Assembly (NCBI GenBank): GCA_024206195.1
Contig: JAAGZO010000527.1
Location: 1 to 11,366, forward strand
DNA: 11,366 bases
Direction of reading: 5' to 3'
Source: a bacterium
GTDB taxonomy: Archaea; Nanoarchaeota; Nanoarchaeia; Woesearchaeales; UBA10216
Shown here: positions 1-7,144 of the stretch, piece after piece
Layout of the letters: every line of letters starts with the position of its first letter
Numbering within the stretch: the stretch's first letter is position 1
The notes under the pieces: model-generated
Database searches by the model: none
What the model was told of the DNA's origin: nothing
Seen by the model: only the letters and a program-made list of their open reading frames with translations
Position numbers and translations under genes: made by a program

Positions 1-288
1 ATCACAATATACATTGGCGGCATTGTTAGTGGTGGTGGTCAGAACCTCATTTTTCTGCCAAATCAGGCCCGTAACCTCATCGGTCACGGTGTCACCATTA
101 TCTGTATAGGTGGGGGTGTTAATGCTATAATCTGAATCTTCCCCAAAGGTATCCGTATAACTGATCGTTTGACCGGTATCAGGCAGCTTTAGCATTTGCC
201 GGGTGCTTTTAGCATAAACGGAACTTGCGATCACGACAAGGGCTGCAAAACTCGCTATTTGCACTATGAACCGAATTTTCTTAAACAT
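1..288 (-). CDS. Secreted DUF1566 (Lcl-type) domain protein, 3' end outside window
   Basis: The first 96 codons are visible and the gene runs off the left edge. Residues 1-26 form a classical signal peptide: a basic start (MFKKIR), a hydrophobic stretch IVQIASFAALVVIA, and a likely cleavage after SSVYA. The mature protein begins with a linker (LPDTGQTISYTDTFGED). It then shows DTVTDEVTGLIWQK at residues 66-79, the hallmark opening of DUF1566/Lcl C-terminal domains, and NAANVYC matches the next helix of that domain. Members are exported proteins of mostly unknown function, common in delta- and gammaproteobacteria. The start is well placed: GGAG lies 8 bp upstream (297-300). The gene begins 124 bp downstream of attC-like site 1, so it would be the next cassette in the array. 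Family recognition is firm; the molecular role is unknown. Confidence 0.85.
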   Translation of the reverse strand, partial: MFKKIRFIVQIASFAALVVIASSVYAKSTRQMLKLPDTGQTISYTDTFGEDSDYSINTPTYTDNGDTVTDEVTGLIWQKNEVLTTTTNNAANVYCD

Positions 289-368
289 GGTTTTTTCTCC
301 TTAGATTTGGTTTGAACAAGTAGATACGATTTGATCTGGTACGTCTCTTTTTTTTGGCAGAGCTAGGA

Positions 369-374
369 ATTATA
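369..374 (-). promoter_or_regulatory. Possible -10 box upstream of the DUF1566 gene
   Basis: On the minus strand TATAAT occurs exactly, 80 bp upstream of the start codon. It lies between attC-like site 1 and the gene, where a cassette-borne promoter would sit. No good -35 box is found at 16-18 bp; TTGAAA (398-403) is about 22-23 bp away, which is too far for a standard sigma-70 promoter. Weak call. Confidence 0.25.
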
Positions 375-412
375 TTTTCATCTACACATCCTCGAGTTTC
401 AAGGTTGGGCAA

Positions 413-542
413 GGGCTAACGATTTGCGTCAGCCGCCGGGTGGGTGCGGCGTGAGCAACTTCGCCACAGAGCTAACCAGAATGCGCGTGAAGACGTTGAA
501 ATCGCGCAAGATAACCCGGTCGGCTGCACGCGCGGTTAGCGC
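413..542 (-). other. attC-like recombination site 1 (59-base-element type)
   Basis: This 130-bp imperfect palindrome has core sites GTTAGCGC (535-542) and GGGCTAAC (413-420). The inner arms 426-441 and 514-531 pair completely except for two extra bases on the right arm, T520 and C527. Read on the minus strand the order is R'' (CGCTAAC), L'' containing GCAGCCGACC, a variable central part, L', then R' (GTTAGCC). Core sites in inverted orientation, paired inner arms, and two unpaired bases confined to the L'' side are the structural signature of integron attC sites. They fix the orientation as minus, the same as all the genes. The core differs from the strict GTTRRRY/RYYYAAC consensus at one position. 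It shares many bases with site 2, so both belong to one family. A non-integron palindromic repeat family is the alternative. Confidence 0.65.
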
Positions 543-574
543 GGCCTTTGCTTTTACCCAACGAATTTGCTCCC
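535..574 (-). repeat. Conserved 40-bp block at cassette 3' end, copy 1
   Basis: It is identical at 37 of 40 positions to 10554-10593. The first 8 bp are the attC R'' core; the other 32 bp lie outside the palindrome in the tail of the upstream cassette. Read on the minus strand one frame gives QIRWVKAKAALT here and RIRWAKAKAALT in copy 2, so it might be a relic of a coding 3' end, although no intact gene leads into it. Confidence 0.7.
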
Positions 575-624
575 CTGAAAAACCCACCAGATTTTGCCAC
601 AATTCACTTTCGCTCACGAAGCAA

Positions 625-720
625 GCAAAAGTTATCCGCTCCTCACTCGCGTTTCACCTTCGCCCAACAACGATTTGATTCGCGCACGCTCATTCGACTA
701 CCCCGAAGGATAGCTTTTGC
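625..720. repeat. Inverted repeat unit B, 13-bp arms, 70-nt spacer
   Basis: The left arm GCAAAAGTTATCC (625-637) and the right arm GGATAGCTTTTGC (708-720) are complementary at 12 of 13 positions. The arms are nearly the same sequence as those of the unit at 822-860, but the spacer differs in length and sequence. This suggests a repeated element with a conserved stem and variable interior. Confidence 0.65.
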
Positions 721-821
721 GCTCTTGCCATGTGAGCATTACTACTTCTCGCCAACTCGCCACATTTACCGTCAGCAGCTTTCGCCAAGCGATGATCGCC
801 ATTTCGCCCTGCCTGGAACTA

Positions 822-860
822 GCAAAAGTCATCCGTAGCCTGTCGGAGGATGTCTTTTGC
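822..860. repeat. Inverted repeat unit A, 13-bp arms, 13-nt loop
   Basis: The left arm GCAAAAGTCATCC (822-834) and the right arm GGATGTCTTTTGC (848-860) match at 12 of 13 positions around a 13-nt loop. It lies 74 bp past the stop codon of the last operon gene. On the minus strand the stem is followed by only a short T-run inside the arm itself, so it could stall transcription or protect the mRNA 3' end, but it is not a textbook terminator. Confidence 0.65.
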
Positions 861-933
861 GGTTCTCACGAAATCTCATCGGAATCGTTGCAAGTTTCTC
901 CGACTCGTTATTCATCACGTCGTCGTTTTACGT

Positions 934-1548
934 TCACACCTCAATATTTTCTTGCAAGTGTGAAACAGAGTTAATACAAACTATGTTTGCAGTATTCTTC
1001 GACAAATGACCTTCTGTAATGGAAGCGTTGTTCAATTTAATTTTTTGAGCTTCCCCAATCGGTGTAGATGTCAACAGACTAATCATAGTACGTATTGAAC
1101 CCCCATGTGCGACAATGACAATTGGGTTATTTTTACGGTACGGAATAGTCGAAATGAATTCTTTAACTCGCTGGATAAGGTTAAATGGAGGCTCACCATT
1201 TGGAACTGGTGATATTTGCAAATTCTCCCAGAGCTTTAATGTCATAGGGTAAAGTTTTTTTATTTCATCCCATTTATGACCTTCAAGATCACCAAAACCT
1301 AATTCTCGTAACCGTTTGTCTGCAACGGGAACAACATTGCGCTTACTGCTTATTATTCTTGCTGTCTCCCAAGCACGCGACAAATCACTACTAATAACCT
1401 GTATAAAATTCACCCTGGAAAGACGTGACGCAACCATCACTGCTTCCTCTAGGCCGCGTTTATTCAAAGAAATATCCTTTTGGCCTTGAATTCTATTTTG
1501 TCGATTGTAATCTGTTTCTCCGTGTCGAACGATTAACAGCCTGGTCAT
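934..1548 (-). CDS. Histidine phosphatase (phosphoglycerate mutase-like)
   Basis: A 204-aa cytoplasmic phosphatase of the RHG family. The catalytic set is complete: the RHG motif in VRHGETDYN with nucleophile H9, SSDLSRAWETA with R58, an acidic LRELGFGDLEG segment around E82, and the second histidine H148 in VAHGGSIR. Such enzymes form a phosphohistidine intermediate and hydrolyse small phosphorylated substrates; some act on sugar phosphates. It is the last gene of the run. Its ATG overlaps the stop of the aminotransferase by 4 bp (ATGA), so translation is probably coupled. It may remove a phosphate from a sugar intermediate of the pathway, but that is inference from context. It is not clearly a true GpmB or CobC, so no symbol is given. 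Confidence 0.9.
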   Translation of the reverse strand: MTRLLIVRHGETDYNRQNRIQGQKDISLNKRGLEEAVMVASRLSRVNFIQVISSDLSRAWETARIISSKRNVVPVADKRLRELGFGDLEGHKWDEIKKLYPMTLKLWENLQISPVPNGEPPFNLIQRVKEFISTIPYRKNNPIVIVAHGGSIRTMISLLTSTPIGEAQKIKLNNASITEGHLSKNTANIVCINSVSHLQENIEV

Positions 1549-2678
1549 TTGTCAGCCCGGAAAGTTCTAACCACTGATGAAACATATCTGATGTCTTGCA
1601 AACTCATGCGGTGATGTAAAGGCAAGCGCACTAAGCAACTACTTACCTTCTCGGTCACAGCTAATTTATCCCGTTTACGAATATATTTCTTGCCCATCTT
1701 GGACAAGTGTAATGGTTGATAATGGAAAGTTGCCTCAATATTATATTTCGCGAGCAGTCGTAATAACCCATTACGAGATTCATTAGATGGCATTACTAAA
1801 TGAAAAATATGATATGTACTAGTCTCAGGAGTTGGAGGAAGTTGTACTCTATTTTGTTCAGCCCAATTGTGCAAGTCATACATATAACATTTCCAAAGAC
1901 TTTGTCTATGTAAAAGAACTTGTCTCCATCCTCTTAATTGAGCATATAGAAATGCAGCACTTATGTCTGACATAAGGTAACTCGAACCAACATCAACCCA
2001 TGTATACTTGTCAACTTCACCATCAAGAAATGCACGTCGATTTGTCCCTTTTTCTCTTATGATTTCCGCCCTTTCAATCAATTTGGGATCATTCAAAAAC
2101 AACGCACCTCCTTCCCCACAGGTGAAGTTCTTAGTACCGTGAAAACTGTGGGTAGACATAGATCCAAATGTGCCTAGGTTCTTACCATTATGTTGTCCAA
2201 ACAAGCCGTGGGCGTTATCTTCTATAATGGTCAAATTATGTTGTCGTGCAATTTCAACAATAGGAGCCATATTGCAACCATGACCAGCGTAATGTAAGAC
2301 TACTATTGCCTTGGTGTTTGTATTTATTAAGCTAGGTAGCGAATTTTCGTCAATATTGAGGGTGTCAGGCCGAATGTCACAAAAAATGAGCTTTGCTCCA
2401 TGAAGAACAAATGCATTAGCAGTTGACACAAATGTAAAGGAGGGCACAATGATTTCACTACCTTTAACATTTACAAGTAATGCAGCCATTTCGAGAGCAT
2501 GTGTACATGAACTTACAAGAAGTACTCGTGGCACTCCGATGGTATCCTGCAAAAACCTTTCACACTTTTGAGTAAAAATACCATTTCCCGAAAACTTATT
2601 GTGTGTTACTGCTTTATTTACGTAGTTCAGTTCTGAACCAATCAAAGTGGGCTCAGAAAAATTGATTTGATATTTCAT
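1545..2678 (-). CDS. wecE: WecE/RffA-like dTDP-4-keto-6-deoxyglucose aminotransferase
   Basis: A 377-aa PLP-dependent sugar aminotransferase of the DegT/DnrJ/EryC1/StrS family, close in length and motifs to E. coli WecE. Shared blocks include FSGNGIFTQKCE, PSFTFVSTANAFVLHGAK, DIRPDTLNIDE, GEGGALFLND, RAEIIREKGTNR and VDKYTWVDVGSSYLMSD. The PLP lysine is K183 in SFHGTKNF and the cofactor aspartate is D154 in IIEDNAHG, where the usual Gln of EDxAQ is His157. In enterobacteria WecE transfers an amino group from glutamate to dTDP-4-keto-6-deoxyglucose, giving dTDP-Fuc4N. The dTDP-sugar precursor genes and the WecD acetyltransferase are absent here, so the precursor must come from elsewhere. It overlaps both neighbours by 4 bp. 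The family is firm; the exact substrate stereochemistry is inferred. Confidence 0.9.
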   Translation of the reverse strand: MKYQINFSEPTLIGSELNYVNKAVTHNKFSGNGIFTQKCERFLQDTIGVPRVLLVSSCTHALEMAALLVNVKGSEIIVPSFTFVSTANAFVLHGAKLIFCDIRPDTLNIDENSLPSLINTNTKAIVVLHYAGHGCNMAPIVEIARQHNLTIIEDNAHGLFGQHNGKNLGTFGSMSTHSFHGTKNFTCGEGGALFLNDPKLIERAEIIREKGTNRRAFLDGEVDKYTWVDVGSSYLMSDISAAFLYAQLRGWRQVLLHRQSLWKCYMYDLHNWAEQNRVQLPPTPETSTYHIFHLVMPSNESRNGLLRLLAKYNIEATFHYQPLHLSKMGKKYIRKRDKLAVTEKVSSCLVRLPLHHRMSLQDIRYVSSVVRTFRADK

Positions 2679-3562
2679 TTTTGCTCACTATTGCGCCACT
2701 TTGAGAGCACAGATGCTATTGGTTGTGATATAAACTTTGGCACTTGGTCAACTGATTGTGTCGATGAAACTGCATTAAGATGAAACGAAGTCTGGCTGCA
2801 AAGATATTGAAACTTTTCCTGACGTTTTCTCAAGTTATCATTGCAGTCAAATTTTCCAACTATCATACTTTCACAAATATTATTCCAAAATTGAGATTGT
2901 AAGACAGGGTTATCTCTCAGCCACCAATAGAGCCATTTGTCGGGTGGAACAAACAGCTTGTTGTTAATATAAATCCAATGCACTAATTGTCCTATGCAAT
3001 AATTCAGCTTTAGATTTGCTTCAGCGTATAGACCTCGTAATTGATAGGTTTGGACGTCAACGAAGTATGCGTTATTAATCGAAGTCGTATACATCTTGCG
3101 AAGATAAACTTGTTCCTCGTTGGGAAATTTGATTTTTTGCTCGAACAAATGTCTCAAAGCTCCTTCGGAGTCTATCCAGCTTTGATTAAATGACTTCTCC
3201 CATCTATTAGATTGAGTCCAGCGGTGGTCATCAGCTATCCAAATTTTTGGTTCAAGGGGTGCTTTTGCAAGTTGATGGTAGTCAAGAAATTGTATTGAGG
3301 GGAAAAAACCGTCGATATGAAAATCAATTACCCATGACCACTCTGGATGACTTCCTGGAAGATTAATATATTTTCTATATGAAGTTGAATCAACGAATAG
3401 ATATATATCTATGTCTTGACGGTTCACTCCATCATACCACCCACGCCCGATACCCCCACCCAATGTTACGCCTAAACAACCATCTACATTATTGAAAAGT
3501 TCCTTTGCCAGATTTTGGAAAAGGAGTTTATGCTGATGGAAGAGATTGTGAGTTCTAAACAT
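2675..3562 (-). CDS. Nucleotidyltransferase-fold protein (DUF4037-like)
   Basis: A 295-aa protein with features of the polymerase-beta nucleotidyltransferase superfamily. Residues 32-53 hold a glycine-rich GGGIGRGWYDG loop followed by RQDIDIYLF, where D50 and D52 would bind metal. A third acidic position could be D80 or D84 in VIDFHID. The second half (about 150-290) is helical and aromatic-rich, including LRGLYAEANLKLNYCIGQL and PPDKWLYWWL, and resembles the accessory region of DUF4037-type and aminoglycoside-adenylyltransferase-like proteins. The substrate is unknown. It is not recognisable as an RmlA-type sugar nucleotidylyltransferase, because there is no Rossmann GxGxRL start. It follows the class I methyltransferase by 14 bp, with a weak GGAAAG ribosome site. 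It might transfer a nucleotide or phosphoryl group within the pathway, or modify the product for self-protection; both are guesses. Confidence 0.7.
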   Translation of the reverse strand: MFRTHNLFHQHKLLFQNLAKELFNNVDGCLGVTLGGGIGRGWYDGVNRQDIDIYLFVDSTSYRKYINLPGSHPEWSWVIDFHIDGFFPSIQFLDYHQLAKAPLEPKIWIADDHRWTQSNRWEKSFNQSWIDSEGALRHLFEQKIKFPNEEQVYLRKMYTTSINNAYFVDVQTYQLRGLYAEANLKLNYCIGQLVHWIYINNKLFVPPDKWLYWWLRDNPVLQSQFWNNICESMIVGKFDCNDNLRKRQEKFQYLCSQTSFHLNAVSSTQSVDQVPKFISQPIASVLSKWRNSEQK

Positions 3563-3576
3563 AACACTTTCCGTTT

Positions 3577-4347
3577 TTAATGATCTTCTTTCCTTGCAAC
3601 AACAATCAAGCGGTCAGGCATTTGTGCTTTGTAAGGCAAAATCGAGCCTGAATCTATGATTTCAAATCCTGTAGACCTTAACAGGTTGTTCAATTCCTGG
3701 GGGAAGAACAACCGTGCAACCGAGCGATCAAAATAGATCGTATCATCAGATTCAATCTGCCATTTCCTGTTGGTAATCATAGCCTGCATATCTTGATCAA
3801 TTTCGTGATCTGTCTTTAAATGAATAGTGCTTCCATTACCATTAAATACAAGTTCACGTTTAATCATAAAGCGATTACCTTTGAATAATGCTAATATGTC
3901 AAGAACATCAATAATCACTAAACCCACCGGCAACAGGCACTTATGAATTCCTCTCAAACTATAGATTATGTCTTCAAAGGTCAAGTTATAAGAAAACACC
4001 GATTGTAAACACAGAATTGCATGAAACTTTGATTCATAACGCAAATTGCACATGTCTCCAATTTCAAAGGACAGAGTGCCTAGAGAATTGTGTGTCTGCT
4101 TTGCCATAGAGATCACATGCTCATTAATGTCACAACCCAATACTTCATATCCGTATTCTGCTAGCTTTGCTGCGTGATGTCCTGTCCCACAACCTAGATC
4201 TAAAAGAGATTTACCTATAACGTATCTACTAAGAATCTCTAATATACAGTCAACTTCATCTCTAACCCTTTCGTTATTCACAAGTTCCCACACCCAAGGG
4301 TGCTTTTTATATAAATCGTAAATGGACGGCACATTTGATTCTATCAT
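3577..4347 (-). CDS. Class I SAM-dependent methyltransferase
   Basis: A 256-aa cytoplasmic methyltransferase. SAM motif I is LLDLGCGTGHH (residues 48-58), followed by the acidic D73 in VLGCDINEHVISMAK that binds the ribose. IGDMCNLRY (about 97-104) and FHAILCLQSVFSY (109-120) match motifs II and III. A C-terminal FFPQELNNLLRSTGFEII is typical of small-molecule methyltransferases of the Methyltransf_11/25 type. The start codon overlaps the stop of the upstream GT2 gene as TAATG, so coupling is likely. The substrate is not determined; in this context an O- or N-methyltransferase acting on a sugar is plausible. Confidence 0.88.
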   Translation of the reverse strand: MIESNVPSIYDLYKKHPWVWELVNNERVRDEVDCILEILSRYVIGKSLLDLGCGTGHHAAKLAEYGYEVLGCDINEHVISMAKQTHNSLGTLSFEIGDMCNLRYESKFHAILCLQSVFSYNLTFEDIIYSLRGIHKCLLPVGLVIIDVLDILALFKGNRFMIKRELVFNGNGSTIHLKTDHEIDQDMQAMITNRKWQIESDDTIYFDRSVARLFFPQELNNLLRSTGFEIIDSGSILPYKAQMPDRLIVVARKEDH

Positions 4348-5273
4348 TATTCTTTTCTATCCTCTGATTTGAAGCTTTGCTCCCAATTTTGCTTGAGAAC
4401 ACAATCTGCGAATTTAAGTTCAGACTCTGATGCTATGCCGAGTTGTTCTCGGTGTCCCAAGTGAAAGAAATATTCTAGAAGAGCCTTGAACAGATTGTCA
4501 ACATAAGTTTGTTGATAAACACTTACAAGGTCCTGACCTTCGACAACATCTGGATTCTGTTGACAGAAAGTTGGATATTGCATTCCTATCTTGCGTTTTC
4601 GTTGTAGTTGGTCAGCAAAAGTCATTGGATGGAAGTGATAAACTATCGCATCTAAATTCCCTGCAATTTTGAAACCGTGTCGCCTCCAACGTAGTCCAAG
4701 ATCAGTATCACCAAACCCATAGGTATAATCTTCATTGAAACAACCAACTTGGTGAAAAGCACTATAGTTAAGAGAACAATTGCCTGTAATAAATTGACCT
4801 AGTTGTAAATCGTTTATATCCTCTGGCTCGACGAGTAATGTATTTTCAATAGGTCTGAAGTGTGCTAAATGCCGACCAACCTTCATAGCTTTATGCCAAA
4901 TAAACCTACCTATCACTGCTATGGGCTGTTTATGTTGATTGTGTGTTTCTAGATGTTTTTCCAACAGATGGGTATGAGCTACACAATCTTGATCTAGAAA
5001 AAGAACATATTCACTATTACAAAGACTCGCTCCGCTGTTATAGGCAGCATACGTTCCTCGATTCGTGGTATGTTTTATCAGTTGAATATCTAGATAAGAC
5101 ATTCTTTGTCGGAATCTGTTTGCAACTGTGTAACTGTTATCTTGGCTGTTGTCGTCCACAATCACAACTTGGTATTGCTCGTCAGAGAGTGTCTGCTCAC
5201 CCAAGGCATTTAATGTTTCAAACAGAATATCTCCGGCATTATACAAAGGCATTACAATGGCTATTCGTTTCAT
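4347..5273 (-). CDS. GT2 family glycosyltransferase
   Basis: A 308-aa GT-A fold glycosyltransferase when begun at 5273. That start is preferred over the longest frame (5312) because an excellent ribosome site, GGAGGT, precedes it by 4 bp, and MKRIAIVMPLYN starts the fold directly; the 13 extra residues of the longer form look unlike any GT2 start. Motifs: VDDNS (39-43) binds the nucleotide, DQD (94-96) is the metal-binding DXD, and FNEDYTYGFGDTDLGLR (179-195) is the catalytic ED-type segment. No membrane helix is evident, so it is probably cytosolic or peripheral. The gene starts 25 bp after the radical SAM gene. Donor and acceptor are unknown; it probably adds one sugar to the product of the cluster. 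Confidence 0.9.
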   Translation of the reverse strand: MKRIAIVMPLYNAGDILFETLNALGEQTLSDEQYQVVIVDDNSQDNSYTVANRFRQRMSYLDIQLIKHTTNRGTYAAYNSGASLCNSEYVLFLDQDCVAHTHLLEKHLETHNQHKQPIAVIGRFIWHKAMKVGRHLAHFRPIENTLLVEPEDINDLQLGQFITGNCSLNYSAFHQVGCFNEDYTYGFGDTDLGLRWRRHGFKIAGNLDAIVYHFHPMTFADQLQRKRKIGMQYPTFCQQNPDVVEGQDLVSVYQQTYVDNLFKALLEYFFHLGHREQLGIASESELKFADCVLKQNWEQSFKSEDRKE

Positions 5274-5277
5274 ATTT

Positions 5278-5283
5278 ACCTCC
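5278..5283 (-). promoter_or_regulatory. Strong ribosome binding site that sets the GT2 start
   Basis: GGAGGT lies 4 bp before the ATG at 5271-5273. It is the best Shine-Dalgarno in the run and lies within the longest reading frame, which argues that the longer start at 5312 is not used. Confidence 0.8.
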
Positions 5284-5298
5284 ATTGAGTTACCCTCA

Positions 5299-6432
5299 TT
5301 ACGAGGGAACAATATCCCCTAAATCAGAGCTCACAATTTTCATAGAATGTGAGGGAACAGACAAATGCTCTATTTCATTGTAACGATTCTTGTAACAATG
5401 ATTGCAGGCATCAAATCTCGCAACGATTGGTCTAGACACAACATGCTGTTCTCGCAAATTTTGGTAACTAACGCCGTTCCAAATTTGATGAAATGGTTGG
5501 TCTTTGAGATTTCCTACAATGTTTGAAGGCATCGAAATCAAATTATCACAGAAACCAATCTTTCCTTGATAATCAATCGTGCAATATGTCCAAGGATGAA
5601 TACATCGATCAATCAATTTGTCTTGGTATGTTAGTTCTGGATGCAGGGATTCACCAAGTTCCAGCGAAATATTGCGTGTTCTTGCAAATTCAGTGGCTAG
5701 AAATAGTATATCTTGGAGACGAGATTTGCATTGTTCTAGTCCAAGTGGATCATATTCCGAGCAAGAAATTGGAAATAGTTTGATCAAGTTAATTTTATAC
5801 TCGCTCATGAGTTTTAGTATCTCCACTAGCTCATGTAGGTTATCTCTTTGCACTGTTGTAGAAAAATAGACATAGTTTCCAACATCAAACCCGTATTGTT
5901 CATACCATTCAGCAAGATGAGCTAAATTCCATTGCACTACATCAAAATTTGCCCCTGTCCGAATTTTTTCAAAAGTGCTTTTCGTTGCCCCATCAAAAGA
6001 CACAGCTAGAGTTGCACCTTGCGATGCTAACTGTTGCCATACAACATCTCGCTTGATAGCTAAATTAGTAAATAACTTTAATTGACATCCGAATTGTGAT
6101 GCGTAGTCTACAAATTTGGGGAAGTGTTTTAAAATAGTGCTTTCACCAAAACCGCGCAAATCGACTAATTCTGCGTATGGAAACAACTCATCTGCAACAG
6201 ATTGAAAAATCTTCCACAACATATTCTTTTTTGGATTAAAGTGGGATTTTACTCTACACATAGGACAATATAGGTTGCAGTTTTGTGTCAACTCAACAAA
6301 TATAACTCTCGGATAACTTTGGAGTACTTTTTTACCTTCTTCATACTCGGCAATGTTTAATAGTCTATTTGCTGCTTTGAGTTCAGAGAACTGACTTTCA
6401 ATAACTGGCAGATTGCGTGTTGACACTTTCAT
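5299..6432 (-). CDS. Radical SAM enzyme with C-terminal SPASM-type domain
   Basis: A 377-aa radical SAM protein. The cluster-binding motif is CNLYCPMC, with C52, C56 and C59 in the canonical CX3CX2C spacing. The GGE-like segment is DLRGFGEST (91-99). A C-terminal cysteine set, C277, C284, C295, C343 and C346, within a CIHPWTYCTIDYQGKIGFC...CNHC pattern, indicates a SPASM or twitch domain with auxiliary Fe-S clusters. Such enzymes modify peptides, or carry out oxidative or epimerising chemistry on sugars and cyclitols. The gene overlaps the deacetylase by 35 bp. The ribosome site AAGGA is only 2 bp from this ATG but 8 bp from a GTG at codon 3 (6424-6426), so the true start may be two codons later. 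Its substrate is unknown and it is the enzyme most likely to define unusual chemistry here. Confidence 0.9.
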   Translation of the reverse strand: MKVSTRNLPVIESQFSELKAANRLLNIAEYEEGKKVLQSYPRVIFVELTQNCNLYCPMCRVKSHFNPKKNMLWKIFQSVADELFPYAELVDLRGFGESTILKHFPKFVDYASQFGCQLKLFTNLAIKRDVVWQQLASQGATLAVSFDGATKSTFEKIRTGANFDVVQWNLAHLAEWYEQYGFDVGNYVYFSTTVQRDNLHELVEILKLMSEYKINLIKLFPISCSEYDPLGLEQCKSRLQDILFLATEFARTRNISLELGESLHPELTYQDKLIDRCIHPWTYCTIDYQGKIGFCDNLISMPSNIVGNLKDQPFHQIWNGVSYQNLREQHVVSRPIVARFDACNHCYKNRYNEIEHLSVPSHSMKIVSSDLGDIVPS

Positions 6433-7144
6433 ATTCCTTCAAGTAAGTGATCAAATCCTTGATTTTCGTATGACGGTTGAGCTGGAAGCGAGTTATGGTA
6501 TGAGTATCATGATGCCAGTTTTGTACTCCTTTTGAAACTGAAAATGCTATATCAAAGTGTTTGCGTACTAATGCTTTTACCATTAAATTATACTCTCCAT
6601 ACGGATAGGAAAAAACTGGAACCTGAATGTTAAATGTTCTTTCAAGTTTATTTCTGCATTCTGCAAGTTCTTTATCCAGTTCAGCCTCGCTAAATTTCCT
6701 TAGATTGTGATGAGTTCTTGTGTGAGCCCCGATTTCAAAGCCACGATCAATAAGGTTGCTAATTTCATCCTTTGTCATATGACGAATAAATCGATCAACA
6801 CGATGATCCCAACAATTTATTTTGCCAATATATTCTGTGATAATAAAGATGATCGCTGAAAAAGAGTGCCTTGCCAAAATTGGTAATGCGACTGAAATTG
6901 TGTCCTCGTATCCATCGTCAAATTGAATCGAGATTGCATTATTAGGAACATCTTGGCCTTCAGAAAACATGTTCCATAGCTTGGCAATGGAGTAGGTCTG
7001 GAATCCCATTTCATGTACTATTTGCATATGAACATCGAACTGTTTTTTACTTACAGCAGTAATGTCACAACCTGATTCAAGAACGGTATGATACAATAGC
7101 GTGGGGACTATGAATTCTGGAATATGGTTTAATACCCTACTCAT
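6398..7144 (-). CDS. Polysaccharide deacetylase (CE4/NodB homology domain)
   Basis: A 248-aa metal-dependent deacetylase. The NodB motifs are in order: PTLLYHTV near the N-terminus, motif 1 FDDGYED (75-81) with catalytic base D76 and metal ligand D77, motif 2 HTRTH (141-145) with metal ligands H141 and H145, and motif 3 SYPYGEYN (179-186). CE4 enzymes remove N- or O-acetyl groups from GlcNAc-type sugars. There is no signal peptide, so it should work in the cytoplasm on a precursor, not on finished cell wall. It has a good ribosome site (AAAGGA, 5 bp before the ATG) and overlaps the FkbM gene by 8 bp. Deacetylation of an N-acetylated sugar intermediate is the likely role, by inference. Confidence 0.92.
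   Translation of the reverse strand: MSRVLNHIPEFIVPTLLYHTVLESGCDITAVSKKQFDVHMQIVHEMGFQTYSIAKLWNMFSEGQDVPNNAISIQFDDGYEDTISVALPILARHSFSAIIFIITEYIGKINCWDHRVDRFIRHMTKDEISNLIDRGFEIGAHTRTHHNLRKFSEAELDKELAECRNKLERTFNIQVPVFSYPYGEYNLMVKALVRKHFDIAFSVSKGVQNWHHDTHTITRFQLNRHTKIKDLITYLKEYESVNTQSASY

Larger units (their letters stand above)
543..933. other. Non-coding tail between the operon and attC-like site 1
   Basis: About 390 bp with no convincing gene. Short open frames on both strands (for example 548-838 and 717-974 plus, 429-617 and 698-832 minus) give Ser/Arg/Pro-rich or unstable translations without ribosome binding sites. The stretch holds the conserved 40-bp block and two inverted-repeat units built from the same 13-bp arms (625-720 and 822-860). 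It resembles in length the tail of the next cassette (10562-10940). Confidence 0.6.

Noticed and set aside
429..617. A 62-codon minus-strand frame with a GTG start ending inside attC-like site 1
   Set aside because: The stretch SESELWQNLVGFSGEQIRW looks protein-like, but there is no ribosome site and half of the frame is the attC palindrome. It may be a relic of a coding 3' end; not enough for a gene call.
698..832. A 44-codon minus-strand frame in the non-coding tail
   Set aside because: It begins within an inverted-repeat arm, has no ribosome site and matches nothing I recognise.
424..974. Open frames of 84-96 codons on the plus strand next to attC-like site 1
   Set aside because: They start in or beside the palindrome, overlap each other in different frames, are Ser/Arg/Pro-rich, lack ribosome sites and oppose every convincing gene.
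4943..5383. A 146-codon plus-strand frame opposite the GT2 and radical SAM genes
   Set aside because: It is antisense to two genes with full catalytic motifs and has no recognisable domain.
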